Both the position numbers and the translations under genes were made by a program. This document shows positions 28,901 through 36,210 of a DNA stretch of 64,000 nucleotides, one piece after another. The DNA comes from Melanocharis versteri (taxonomy: Eukaryota > Chordata > Aves > Passeriformes > Melanocharitidae): assembly GCA_013397845.1 (NCBI GenBank), contig VZTG01010086.1, positions 28,966-92,965 on the forward strand, read 5' to 3'. The stretch's first letter is position 1. Every line of letters starts with the position of its first letter. Under the pieces are notes generated by a model. The model was given only the letters and a program-made list of their open reading frames with translations, had not been told where the DNA came from and made no database searches.

Positions 28901-31900
28901 AATCCATTTTTGGGGCTGTGGAATGTAAAGATTTCCTAAACCCCACCTAAATCCTTGCCTGAAACAGGTTTTCCTCCACCCCATGGTCAAGGCCACTCCA
29001 GGAGCTCCCATTCCCAGTTTTCCAGGTGGAAAAGGGAACACCTGGGCTGTCACAGCTTCCTTGGGGACAACTCTGCCGGGGAAAAGCATCCCTCACTCCC
29101 AATGTGGTCACCCCAACATCTGCCATATTCCCATTTCCGGGTGAAAACCAGGATTTACGCCCAAAATTAAGCATCAAAACCCTTCCCTGAAATTCCTCAA
29201 ACCCATCCAGCTCTGCTGCCAAGGGAACACCTGGATTTTAAAGCCGTGATTAAGTCTGGGACTAAAAATAAGAGTAGCAGGCCTGACCTAAAGCAAGGTT
29301 TAATTTCTAAGCTGAAGGAGATTTTTCCACCCTCTCTTCTCCCTGCAGAACTCCAGGTGAGAGCAGCCAGGTAAACACCCAGCATTAATGATCTTTCTAT
29401 TAATTAATTGTGCAGTATAAATCATATTAATTATATATTATGTATTATTTTATATTAATTCACATTATATAGTATTTTGTATTGTTTTATGTTGTATATT
29501 ATATTAATTATTATGTATTAATTAATTTAAGGCTGTTTAAGTGTCCGAGGCCAGGCTGGAAAGGGCTTGGAACAACCTGGGATAGTGGGAAGTATCCCTG
29601 ACCTGGCAGGGCTGGAATGGGAAGAGCTTTGAGGTGTTTCCAGCCCAAACCATTCCTGCATTTTATTATTATTATTTATTAATTATTAATATTAACTCTA
29701 ATAACAAGGTGCACCTTTAATGATTTCCATAAATCTAATTTTATATTTTTTATATTATTTTATATATTTGATATATTTGTGGGGCTGCTTGATATCCTTG
29801 TTGCACCTGAAGCAAGAGCAGGCTTGGAAACCTCATCCTTCCTGGTCCAACTTATCCCAAAATTCCTGCAATTTTCCACAAATTAATCCCAACTTGATGT
29901 TTCAAATTCCTAACAATCTACAGGTGGAGAATTTTAAGATTTTTTTTCCTCAATACCTCTCCTAAAAAAAAATTAAATACAAATGACACACACACACAAA
30001 AAATTTTAAACAGAAATTAAAAAGTGCCAGTGTCAGGAGGGCTTTTCCAAGGCTGGGATGGGTAAGGAATATTTCCCAGATAATACAAGGTTTAAAATCT
30101 GCTTTTAAACAGTATTACCACAGTCAGCCCTAACCTGGTGTAAACTGGGATGTGGTGGGGAATTCCCCCTTCCCAAACCCACATCAAAACTCCCTGTGCA
30201 GGGGAGGAGGCGTTTGTAGGACAGGGCAGGAATTCCATGCTGCTCCTAAAGGACAGCCCCAAAATCTCTGGCTCCAGGAGTCAAAATTGAAAACTGAAAT
30301 TGGAAAAAATTAAAAATTGAAATTGAAAAATTAAATTAAGTTTAAATTAAAATAAAAACACCTAAAACTAAACTAAAAATTAAAAATAAATCGTTTCGTG
30401 AGGTTTTAAATACAAAACCCCGGCAGCTGGAAGCACTTCCAGCCTCGATCCTCTTTCATTCCCACAGATACAGCAAAAAACCCCTCGGAAGTGCCCAGGA
30501 ACAGCCGCCTGCAGCGGAATTTTGGTTCCAAACAAAGAGCTGAGCTCCTCAATCGCTGGCAGAGCAAACAGGGCCACACTTTGTGCTCCTGGGGAGAGCT
30601 CATTCCCTAAAAATCCACCTGCACACAATGTGGCGCTCAAGGGTTTGGATTTTTTGAGGATTTTTCCTACCAAGCCCGAAAAAAACCCCACATGCACGGC
30701 CTGGGATTAAAGAAATGAGTAAAAAAATGGGCTGGCAGGGAAAATGGGAATGAGCCAGAATTCCACCCCCTCCCTTCCCAAGGCAGACGGATCCTCAGTG
30801 ACAGGTTTGGAGCATCCCAACACTTCCAGGTCACTGCTTTGGGGAGGAGCTATGCATTCTCTTCCCTCCCAATTTTTCCTTCATATTCTTCCTCTTCAAT
30901 CCCAATACTGCATCAGGCTTCCTGGCACAAACTCTGGATAAATCCCGTCTTGCACCTCCAACAGCTCTGGGGGCTCAATATCAGAATTTAGGGCAGGATT
31001 TCCACCCAAATCCACGTTTTTAACAGATAAAACCCAGCACTGGGGGAGGTTCAAGGCGAGCAGCACCTGACTTCACCTGGGATTTATTTTCCTACAACCC
31101 TTAAAACGCGAGTCAGGCCAGTAAATCATGCGGGAAGTCCCTACCTTGGCAGGGAAACCCAAATTCCTGAATTCCTGCATTTGGGCACCAGTTCCAGATG
31201 CCCATGGGCACATTTTAAACTGGGCTCAGCCCAAGGAGAAGTTTTGCCGTATTTTTTTCAAGTTTTGCCGCCCTTTTTCCCCCCCCTCACGTTTTGCCGC
31301 CCTTTTTCCCCTCCCCTCACGTTTTGCCGCCCTTTTTCCCCTCCCCTCACGTTTTGCCGCCCTTTTTCCCCTCCCCTCACGTTTTGCCGCCCTTTTTCCC
31401 CTCCCCTCACGTTTTGCCGCCCTTTTTCCCCTCCNCTTCCAAGCTTTTCACTTCCAAGGCCTCACTTCCCCAAATTCCTCCTTGACAGCTCAAATCCACT
31501 TGGATCAGCCCCCCAGAAATATCCCGAAAGTCTTTTTGGACATCTTTGGGTTTGAGAAGTGGTGGGATGTCCCCAACCCTCAGCCCATCCTGGGATACAA
31601 GAGGAGCCAAATCCCTGGACCAGGCTCAGCATTTCCCTGGGCTGGCCATGGAAAAGAGGGGGAAAAAAAATCTCCTGCAGCCTGAAAAAGTTGTTTCCAC
31701 CCCAGTTCAGAAAATTCCAGCAGGTCTGGAAAAGTCCATTTCAGAGGAGATGGAGATGCCCAACTAAGCCCTGATTCTCCTTGAATCTGAGCTCAGCAGT
31801 GGATTCCTGCTCAAACAATGAAAAATCCAGGTCCTAATTCAGTGTTCTGGGTATTTTCTGGGATGGTTTTGCAATCCATGCCCGAATTTATGATATTCCC

Positions 31901-34900
31901 ATCAAACATGCTGGAGTTTTTCCTCAAAGAAAACCCCCATATTGTCCTCCTCAAGTCAAAGCCCCCAAATTGTCCCAGATCATTTCCTTGCTGAGTCCTG
32001 CAAACAACACTGAGCACATTCAAATATAAAATTTACTGAAATGCGACCACCAAAAAATAAAATAAAGTCAATTTTCAATCAACAAAAAGGATTTTTGGAT
32101 GTGCCATTGATGCCTCCAGGCCCAGCATTCCAGAAACAGAGCCCACCAAGGCTAAAAGATGATGCCAGAAAGATTTTCCCAGTTTAGATGTGACCAGAGA
32201 ATCCCAGACTGGTTTGGGTTTTTGGGACGGATTTTAAGGATCTTCTTATGCCACCCCTGCCGTGGGTTTGGACACTTTCCACCATCCCAGGTTGGACAGA
32301 ACATTCCCGCAGGAGTTCCCTGAGTGACCAAACTTCCCAGTTTGGTGTAAAAAGCCTGGAGAAGAGATTGAGAGACATTCCCACTCTGGGAAGACTTCTC
32401 CCCCAGTCTGGGGTCTGGAGAAGCACAGGGAGCACCTCCAGGAAAACCAGGGATGACTTTATCCAAAGGAACCACGGCGGCTCCCGTCACCGTCCCGTCT
32501 TCCCAACATCCCAGAGCTCCTCCCTAAGCAGCGATTCCCAAACTTAATTAAAGCCTCCCAACGCCCTCAGTGCCCTGGAGATGCAGCAGGATTCCAAAAG
32601 GAGTCAAACCCGTTCCCGTGCCCGGATGTTCACCTGCACCACGTGCCCGGGGCGCTTCCGAGGGTTTTACGATCCCAGGGAACATCCAAACCCTTCTCGT
32701 TCCTACAGCCACACGTGAGGGACCTCTGGGGGGTTTAATCCCCATCCCAACCTTGCTTCCTACCCAGCTGAGTGAAGCCAAGCACGGCAAATCCATGGAA
32801 TATTCCTGCATCCCATCATTCCACCCCTCCACGGAGGTGGAGGAATATCCACCTGTGACACCTTTGGTGTCCTCCAGCAAGGATCGGGGCCTGGAAATAT
32901 CTCCCACATTTTGGTTGTTTTGGGTATCATTGGGATTTTTAAACATCCACGAAAAATAAGTATTTTTCTTCCATCTCCCAGAAGAACAAAAAAATCTTCC
33001 ATGTATTGAGCATAATGTCCACATCCAGGAGAAATTGCTCATCCTGCACCATTCCCAGTGAGGTGAATTCCCTTTTTTCCAAGGAAAAGGATCCGAAAAG
33101 GATCCTTGAGCCAGGTCCATCCTGCTGGCCATGGGTGGCCTCAGGTCCTGCACCCCACCTACCACTTTCAGCTCAGTATCCAACACTTCAGCACAAAAAA
33201 TCATTTAAATAATTAATGATAATAATAATTAAACCCCTTTAAGGTGTTTACTGCAAGGAACTCTCGGTGTTTCGCACAGGTTTAAAAGTTTCAGCTCCAA
33301 TTAAGCCAAGCCTGTTAAAACCATTGAATTTATTATATTAATATTAAATAAATCACCCCTGCAAGGTGCCATGGTTTCAGCAGGATCTTGCATTGAAGTT
33401 CCACTCTACTACAAATCCAACCAATTTCCAACAATTTCAAAATTCGAAAACCCCAGGAATTATTTCTAATTTTCCAACTTCTGTTCTAGGTTTGCATCAA
33501 CCACTTGGGAAATGTTTCCAGCTGTTTAATAATTCACTTCCTATGATTAATATTTATTTTTTCCCCATTTTTTTTCATGCGAGGCTGGGTCATGGAAGGC
33601 GATTCCACCTCTGCCAGAGCCCAGTGCCCCAGCCCTGGGTGGCATCTCCAGTGTGGGGCTGGGCAGTGACCAAAACTCCTGCCAGGCCAAAATCCTAAAG
33701 GAATAAAACCAAACCCGAAAAACCCCAAGGCCAAAAACCCCAAATCTCAAAACAGCCTCAAAAACCCAATTTACTTCCCCCGAGCAGCCTCAAAACTGAA
33801 TAAATAAACTCAAACCAAGGCCTACAACAAGACAGCTTCAATTTATCCCCATTAATTCCTAGATAAACAGTGGAATTTTGGGAGAAGCCAGGTTTTTAAT
33901 GGCATTTTCCCTGCCATGACCTGCTCCTGTCGTGGGATGGGTTTGATGTCATGGGCTAAAATTAAAACCTCTTTTGCTTGTGACTCTCATCAGCACCAGG
34001 GAGAGCAGGGAAGGCTTTTCCTCGGATCTAAAGGACAACAAAACTCATTTCCTTCACACCAGAGCATCCAAAGCCCATCCCAGGGAGAAGCCATTCCATG
34101 TGCCCACACATGGCCGTGATGACACCTGAATTCCCGAGATCAGGGAAATGTTTTAAATCCATGCAAATTCTGTGGATCCCGAGGACTCTCCAGGTGAATT
34201 TGGGCAGGGGGGCAGCCCCAGATATCAGGGATACACCGGGAAGCAGCCCAATTTCTGCCTGTCATCCCGGGAAGCTCCCTGGGTTGGACATGGCTCCACC
34301 AAGCCAGGCCCTGCTGCTGCCACCAACGGGCCAGAAATCCCCCAAAATTCAATATATTCTGCTCTTCTCGGCCCTGGAGTATCCATTCTGCTAAAATATA
34401 ATTAAATCCAAGGCATCCTTTCCCTGCATCCTGCTCCAGAAGGAATTAAAAATATAAATACTAAAGGAGAGCTTTACATATGGCCGAGACAGACGACAGA
34501 GGATAAAATTCCTGTCATGCCCAGAGGCTTTTCCCACACAGGATCAGACAGCTCCCTGAAGCATCCTGTGCCCGAAGCCCATATTCCCTTCTTATTTCCT
34601 TTTTTATGCCAAGAAACCCCGATCCAACATCTCCTCCTCCTTCCCCAGACCTGCATCTCCGCGACACGGCAAGAAAAAATCATCTCAAGTTCCAGTTTCC
34701 TCGTTTCCCACTGGAATGATGCTCATCCATCCAGGGAAAACCACCAGACCCCGTCCATCAGCGGCTAACCCCCAGCTCCATCCTCTGTGCAGCACATCGG
34801 GATAAAATAATAGTTTCAGGATCCAAATCCCGACGGATCCAGCTGGGTCTGGGCTGGAGGTAGCGGCAGCTCCCTGGAAAACCGGGCGTCTGCACAGCCG

Positions 34901-35197
34901 GAGCTGCCTACACAGGGCTGGGGATGGAATTGCAAATAATCTGATGGGCTCGATATTATATCACCACCCTGCCGCTCGGCAGAGCCTCGAATTGCTCGGG
35001 ATTAGGGGGAGGGGAAGGATTTGATTTAATTATTAATAACATTATTATTTTGTTTAGGAAAGGATAAAACCCCCCCGGGCGCGGGTTCGGCGCCTCCTCC
35101 TTGAAAAAGCCGGGCGATCCCCGCGGAAGAACGCGCCCGGCTCATCACCTACCTTCCATCATGGTGGCAGAATTGCATTCCTCAATTTCCAAGGAGC
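1847..35197 (-). CDS. SGIP1: SGIP1 gene, 5' portion (18 coding exons), truncated at left window edge
   Basis: Endocytic adaptor of the muniscin-like family: in mammals it binds acidic phospholipids through its N-terminus, SH3 proteins (endophilin, intersectin) through its proline-rich middle, and Eps15/AP-2 through a C-terminal mu-homology domain, and is brain-enriched. Eighteen exons were placed by splice sites and by match to the human protein as I recall it. Their lengths (10 coding bases, then 64, 25, 78, 57, 55, 176, 12, 12, 25, 52, 86, 93, 75, 447, 122, 127, 60) join in one open frame of 525 codons plus one base. Residues 1-155 are basic then acidic; residues 156-505 are proline/serine-rich with repeated PxxP SH3-ligand motifs; residues 506-526 begin the mu-homology part. 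The remaining exons (roughly 300 residues in human) lie left of base 1847. FCHO1/FCHO2 share only the C-terminal domain, so they are excluded. Start: the ATG at 35160-35162, in a near-ideal Kozak context. Confidence 0.96.
2726..2775. repeat. GAAA-type purine-rich simple repeat
   Basis: Irregular GAAA/GAAAG tract on the + strand, about 50 bases, in SGIP1 intron 17. On the transcribed strand it is a polypyrimidine tract. Confidence 0.75.
4310..4412. repeat. GGA microsatellite with adjacent duplicated block and gap
   Basis: A run of about seven GGA units, then a GC-rich block repeated on both sides of a five-base N gap (4353-4357), followed by an imperfect GGGGACAGGA repeat. Confidence 0.8.
4353..4357. 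other. Assembly gap (5 N)
   Basis: Flanked on both sides by near-identical copies of GGAGGGGGAGCGSCGGCAGC, so probably an unresolved overlap or collapsed repeat, not a true gap size. Confidence 0.95.
5011..5137 (-). CDS. SGIP1: SGIP1 exon 17, serine-rich linker
   Basis: Residues 464-506: [20 protein letters not shown], then [20 protein letters not shown] and TV. Essentially identical to human, the best conserved part of the linker. Acceptor TTTCTCTCCAG, donor GTAAAC. Confidence 0.97.
5905..6026 (-). CDS. SGIP1: SGIP1 exon 16, polyproline
   Basis: Forty codons after the split glycine (residues 423-463): [15 protein letters not shown], then [20 protein letters not shown] and PVSDV. The proline-arginine ladder is conserved and supplies several overlapping SH3 ligand cores. 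Acceptor TCGTTGCAG, donor GTACGT. Confidence 0.96.
6027..8606 (-). other. SGIP1 intron 15
   Basis: Mostly unique sequence with one short CR1 tail (7195-7275). No additional exon recognised. Confidence 0.65.
7195..7275 (+). mobile_element. CR1 LINE 3' tail
   Basis: Ends of the CR1 3'UTR: GGGGTTGGAACAAGACGAGC and GATCCCTTCCAACTCAACCC. Short and diverged. Confidence 0.75.
8607..9053 (-). CDS. SGIP1: SGIP1 exon 15, large proline-rich exon
   Basis: The largest exon, 447 bases (residues 274-423). Recognisable blocks are [53 protein letters not shown] and [11 protein letters not shown]. Acceptor TGACCACAG, donor GTACGT. The middle differs from mammals: a short [19 protein letters not shown] replaces the longer glycine-proline collagen-like stretch of human SGIP1. 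Third positions are strongly GC-rich. Confidence 0.96.
9413..9466. repeat. TA-rich simple sequence
   Basis: TCTCTCTGTATATATATTTA followed by a second ATATATATATTT run, in SGIP1 intron 14. Confidence 0.7.
10551..10705 (+). mobile_element. CR1 LINE 3' fragment
   Basis: GCTGTGGCTGCCCCTGGATC through GTGTCCCTGCCCGTGGCA to CTCCCAACCCAGCCC, the CR1 3'UTR in sense orientation. Confidence 0.9.
10778..10872. repeat. 40-bp tandem repeat, about 2.4 copies
   Basis: Unit contains GTGCCACCCCAGAGCTGGGG then CTGGGACCTGTCC. The copies are almost identical. It lies 30 bases from the donor of SGIP1 exon 14. Confidence 0.85.
10902..10976 (-). CDS. SGIP1: SGIP1 exon 14, proline-rich SH3-ligand segment
   Basis: Residues 249-274, [20 protein letters not shown] then [14 protein letters not shown] and [10 protein letters not shown] are class-II and class-I-like PxxP ligands, consistent with binding to endophilin or intersectin SH3 domains. 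Acceptor TGTTTCAG, donor GTAACA, a slightly weak donor. Confidence 0.95.
11092..11243 (-). mobile_element. CR1 LINE 3' fragment
   Basis: Antisense CR1: AGCCCCATCCAGCCTGGCCT through AGGAATTCCTTCCCAATATC to CTGGCAGTGGGAAGCC. Confidence 0.9.
11830..11922 (-). CDS. SGIP1: SGIP1 exon 13
   Basis: Thirty whole codons plus split ends (residues 218-249): [16 protein letters not shown], then [13 protein letters not shown]. It aligns with human [29 protein letters not shown] piece by piece. Acceptor GATTTTTCAG, donor GTAAGT. Confidence 0.95.
12955..13115 (-). mobile_element. CR1 LINE fragment (second subfamily)
   Basis: GGCTTGGAAAAGCCCTCGGA and AAGTGCCACATCCACACGGC, the other CR1 3' subfamily common in this window. 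It ends about 65 bases from SGIP1 exon 12. Confidence 0.85.
13182..13267 (-). CDS. SGIP1: SGIP1 exon 12
   Basis: Residues 189-218, [20 protein letters not shown] then AFEEQKLE. The [14 protein letters not shown] block is conserved with mammals. Acceptor ATCCCACAG, donor GTGAGT. GC-rich at third codon positions, unlike exons 13 and 18. A CR1 fragment ends less than 100 bases downstream in the following intron. Confidence 0.95.
13811..14010 (-). mobile_element. CR1 LINE 3' fragment
   Basis: Antisense CR1 tail from TGGAATGGTTTCGGTTGGAA through ACACCTTCCACTGTCCCAGG to TTCCAATATCCCATCTAACC. About 100 bases from SGIP1 exon 11. Confidence 0.92.
14112..14163 (-). CDS. SGIP1: SGIP1 exon 11
   Basis: Completes the split serine, then [16 protein letters not shown] and two bases of the next serine (residues 172-189). 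Acceptor CATCCCAG, donor GTCAGT. The RPRRSTPTP core is conserved; the end is shorter than in human. Confidence 0.92.
14516..14540 (-). CDS. SGIP1: SGIP1 exon 10 (25 bases)
   Basis: Encodes GTIKRNLS plus the first base of a serine (residues 164-172). Acceptor CCTTCCAG, donor GTAAGT. Human reads GAIKRNLSS. Confidence 0.93.
14751..14835 (-). mobile_element. CR1 LINE fragment (second subfamily)
   Basis: AAGTGCCACATCCACAGGGA and GGGGATGGGGACTCAGCACT. Short piece between SGIP1 exons 9 and 10. Confidence 0.8.
15095..15106 (-). CDS. SGIP1: SGIP1 microexon 9 (12 bases, RRSP)
   Basis: Four codons, R-R-S-P (residues 160-163), between acceptor TGACCGCAG and donor GTAAGA. The coded peptide repeats the pattern of the previous microexon, which suggests an ancient exon duplication. 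RxSP is a typical proline-directed or basophilic kinase target, so inclusion would alter a phosphorylation cluster (inference). Confidence 0.9.
15604..15615 (-). CDS. SGIP1: SGIP1 microexon 8 (12 bases, RKSP)
   Basis: Four codons, R-K-S-P, between acceptor TTCTTTTAG and donor GTAAGA. The next exon encodes R-R-S-P, so the human sequence RKSPRRSP is rebuilt exactly from two microexons. Both are multiples of three, so either could be skipped without frameshift. A TGC lies in the polypyrimidine tract just upstream (TCTGCCTTC), as is common for SRRM4-dependent neuronal microexons; that dependence is inferred. Confidence 0.9.
15943..16090 (+). mobile_element. CR1 LINE 3' fragment
   Basis: GTGTCCAAGGCCAGGCTGGA, GTGTCCCTGCCCGTGGCAGG and GGTCCCTCCCAACCCAATCC; CR1 3'UTR in sense. 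Confidence 0.92.
16590..16620. repeat. ATT microsatellite
   Basis: Run of ATT trinucleotides in the SGIP1 intron between exons 7 and 8. Confidence 0.85.
17410..17585 (-). CDS. SGIP1: SGIP1 exon 7, acidic/serine cluster
   Basis: Fifty-eight codons after the split serine (residues 97-155). It opens [17 protein letters not shown], then a basic stretch ([15 protein letters not shown]), and ends [11 protein letters not shown]. Nearly identical to the mammalian segment. Its acceptor is AC, the 3' end of the U12 AT-AC intron; its donor GTGAGT is ordinary. This exon closes the N-terminal region described as membrane-binding. Confidence 0.97.
17586..18416 (-). other. SGIP1: U12-type AT-AC intron of SGIP1 (831 bases)
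   Basis: On the minus strand the intron begins ATATCCTTT (18416 downward) and ends GCTGTAC (AC at 17587-17586). A perfect minor-spliceosome branch sequence TTCCTTAAC lies at 17596-17604; the probable branch adenosine is about 11 bases from the 3' end, the normal spacing. No GT or AG alternative at these ends restores the conserved EPGSTKGK. The intron has been invaded by a CR1 fragment (17796-18085). Confidence 0.93.
17796..18085 (-). mobile_element. CR1 LINE fragment (second subfamily) inside the U12 intron
   Basis: AAGTTGGAAAAGCTCTATCA, AAGCACCACATCCACATGGA, TTTCCATGAAGAGATTTTCC and the GGGAGCAGAGCCCGACC end. It occupies about a third of the AT-AC intron. Confidence 0.9.
18417..18471 (-). 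CDS. SGIP1: SGIP1 exon 6, ends at a U12-type donor
   Basis: Residues 79-97, [18 protein letters not shown] plus the first base of a serine codon. Acceptor CTATCCAG. No GT donor exists at the exon end; the intron instead starts ATATCCTTT, the minor-spliceosome AT-AC donor. Ending the exon after GGAT and resuming at CTACCAAAGG restores EPGSTKGK, the human sequence, which fixes the junction exactly. Confidence 0.95.
18875..18931 (-). CDS. SGIP1: SGIP1 exon 5
   Basis: Nineteen codons (residues 60-78) with the conserved core [16 protein letters not shown], one conservative change (E to D) from human. Donor GTAAGT. The acceptor is a tandem CAGAAG, so the first lysine may be optional. Confidence 0.96.
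19892..19969 (-). CDS. SGIP1: SGIP1 exon 4
   Basis: Twenty-six codons (residues 34-59) starting [14 protein letters not shown] and ending NKNG. Human SGIP1 has QPSPHEPPYNSK at the same place, so this part has diverged while keeping its frame. The acceptor is a tandem CAGCAG (NAGNAG), so the first glutamine can be included or skipped by choice of AG. Donor GTAAGG. Confidence 0.9.
20428..20605 (-). mobile_element. CR1 LINE fragment (second subfamily)
   Basis: AGTGCCACATCCAGGTGTTC, GACACCTCCAGGGATGGAGG and CTGATATCCAACCTAAACCT. Confidence 0.88.
21429..21453 (-). CDS. SGIP1: SGIP1 exon 3 (25 bases)
   Basis: A 25-base exon encoding GSPDRDGI after completing the split threonine codon (residues 25-33). 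Acceptor TTCTTTCCAG, donor GTGAGT. It is identical in residues to the human segment as I recall it. Its in-frame joining on both sides supports the call despite the small size. Confidence 0.93.
21454..24075 (-). other. SGIP1 intron 2
   Basis: Unique sequence with a GC-rich patch at about 22250-22650 and a long CR1 copy at 23229-23620. Open frames here have no recognisable product. Confidence 0.65.
23229..23620 (-). mobile_element. CR1 LINE fragment (second subfamily), long copy
   Basis: GGTTGGAAAAGCCCTCTGAG, AAGTGCCACATCCACACTGC, CAAATATCCAGCCTGAGCCT and further upstream CR1 sequence (CTTTTCTCCAGGCTGAGCCC). The longest copy of this subfamily here. Confidence 0.92.
24076..24139 (-). CDS. SGIP1: SGIP1 exon 2, basic N-terminal segment
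   Basis: Residues 4-25, reading [17 protein letters not shown] after the split glycine. The run of lysines and arginines matches the N-terminus of mammalian SGIP1 and belongs to the region that binds negatively charged phospholipids. Acceptor CCCTCAG, donor GTAAGT. It is separated from the start-codon exon by an intron of about 11 kb, the longest in the window. Confidence 0.96.
26657..27003 (+). mobile_element. CR1 LINE 3' fragment, long copy
   Basis: CACCTGGAGAAGAGAAGGAT, GGACTGGGGACAAGGGATGG, GATATTGGGAAGGAATTCCT and the terminal CATGATTTTATGATTCC, a remnant of the ATTCTATG-type CR1 end. Confidence 0.95.
27717..27920 (-). mobile_element. CR1 LINE fragment (second subfamily)
   Basis: AATCATGGAATTTTGAGGCT, CATCAAATCCAACCATTCCC, AAGTGCCACATCCACAGGGC and CCATGAGGAAATATTCCCG. 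Confidence 0.92.
28739..28754. repeat. Poly-A tract
   Basis: About 16 consecutive A on the + strand in SGIP1 intron 1. No retroposon body was recognised next to it. Confidence 0.75.
29395..29530. repeat. AT-rich simple sequence
   Basis: Imperfect TATTAATT/TATATT repeats. With similar sequence at 29660-29790 it brackets a short CR1 tail. Confidence 0.75.
29538..29665 (+). mobile_element. CR1 LINE 3' tail
   Basis: GTGTCCGAGGCCAGGCTGGA, GGGATAGTGGGAAGTATCCC and TTCCAGCCCAAACCATTCC. Confidence 0.9.
30290..30400. repeat. A-rich AAATTGAA-type repeat
   Basis: Degenerate units of AAATTGAAA and AAATTAAA on the + strand in SGIP1 intron 1. Confidence 0.7.
31262..31436. repeat. 30-bp pyrimidine-rich minisatellite, about 6 copies
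   Basis: Unit starts GTTTTGCCGCCCTTTTTCCC and ends CTCCCCTCAC. The internal copies are identical; only the first (extra C) and last differ, so the array is young. The last copy holds an N at 31435, so copy number is uncertain. Confidence 0.95.
32240..32310 (-). mobile_element. CR1 LINE tail, short and diverged
   Basis: CCACCCCTGCCGTGGGTTTG followed by TTTCCACCATCCCAGGTTGG resembles the antisense CR1 tail. Confidence 0.6.
35153..35197 (-). CDS. SGIP1: SGIP1 exon with start codon (coding 35153-35162)
   Basis: A 45-base exon carrying 35 bases of 5'UTR and the codons M-M-E plus one base. The start codon sits in GCCACCATGATGG, close to the optimal Kozak context. It is preceded by a pyrimidine-rich acceptor (TGTTTTTTCAG) and followed by a GTAGGT donor. 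The acceptor means at least one non-coding exon lies further upstream (higher coordinates), probably in the CpG-rich block. The split fourth codon (G) is completed by the next exon. Confidence 0.9.
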
Positions 35198-35741
35198 CTG
35201 AAAAAACACAGGAGAATTACGATTCCCGGTCGGCAGGAGCTCGGCGTCAGCGCTTCCCAGGCGGCGGGGAGGCTGAGGAGGAGGAGGAAGAACCGGGAAC
35301 GCCGCGGCTACGGGCAGGCCATGGATGCTGCTGTGCCTGTATCACCTCCAGGATGGCATCGCGGAGGATGCTCGGAGAAAGGGAGGACGAGGCGGGCTCG
35401 GTGCCTCCCGCCCCGCACTCCTCACATGCGCGCTCGCTCCCGACACACCCCCCGGGAACACTCCAACCTATTTCCCAGATTTTTTTTTTNTTCCCCAAAA
35501 GCAGAACCCCTGTCCGCACCTCGTGACGCACTTCCCCTCCCTTAATCCTATTGCGGCCAGCCCGATTAATTCCCGGCCGCTGTCAGATTAGGAGCGTGCG
35601 GGGCTGGGAATCGGGAAAAAGGGATCAATCCCGGCTGGACGAGGCAGCGGAGCCGGGTGCGAGCGCGGGGATGCGAGCTCGGGAGCGCCGGGCCCTCCTC
35701 GCAGCCTCTCCCGCAGCCATCCAAGGGACAAATCCATCGGC

Positions 35742-35749
35742 TGACGTCA
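35742..35749. promoter_or_regulatory. Palindromic cAMP response element (CRE)
   Basis: The full octamer TGACGTCA, the consensus CREB/ATF site, within the SGIP1 CpG-rich region about 580 bases upstream of the start-codon exon. A second CRE-like TGACGCA is at about 35523. Whether it is used is not shown by sequence alone. Confidence 0.6.
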
Positions 35750-36196
35750 CAGCGCCAGCAATTAGCCCCGAAAGGAGGATGCGGGAGAAATTTCTCCCCG
35801 ACTGCTTCCAACAGCGCCCGGGAATTAATCTCGCATGAAGGGAAACCGGAGCGGGGAACAAAAGAGGCCGGGGAGGCAGCGGGGGGGCTGCGAGCGCTGA
35901 GGCCGGGCTGTGCCTGCGGCCCCCCCGTGATGCCACCCTGCCCTGTCCCCCCCGCCACCAGATCCCCCTGGAAGAGCCCCCCGGGGGACGTGGATCCCTC
36001 ACCCCCTTCCCAACCTGTTCCCAGAGCTGCCACAGGGCCAGGGGGGCTCCGCCGTGGGCACAGCCTGAATTATCGGGATCCCGCCCGGTTTACCCAAGAA
36101 AATGCGGAATTTAAAATCGCTTCTGGCAAAATCGGCTGCAACCAGCTCCGAAAGCCCGGTGGTATTTTTTTTTTTTTCCTGGCAGGAAAGGTGCTC

Positions 36197-36210
36197 NNNN
36201 NNNNNNNNNN
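36197..36210. other. Assembly gap (14 N) in SGIP1 CpG region
   Basis: CAGGAAAGGTGCTC stands immediately before and immediately after the N run. This is the mark of two contig ends that overlap but were not merged. Confidence 0.95.

Larger units (their letters stand above)
24140..35152 (-). other. SGIP1 intron 1 (about 11 kb)
   Basis: The longest intron in the window, and strongly AT-rich toward its start-exon end. Holds CR1 pieces (26657, 27717, 29538, 32240), poly-A and A/T-rich simple sequence (28739-28754, 29395-29530, 29660-29790, 30290-30400) and a 30-base minisatellite (31262-31436). No coding exon was recognised. Confidence 0.65.

Noticed and set aside
31262..31436. CRISPR-like array
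   Set aside because: Units are directly abutting with no spacers, in a vertebrate genome.
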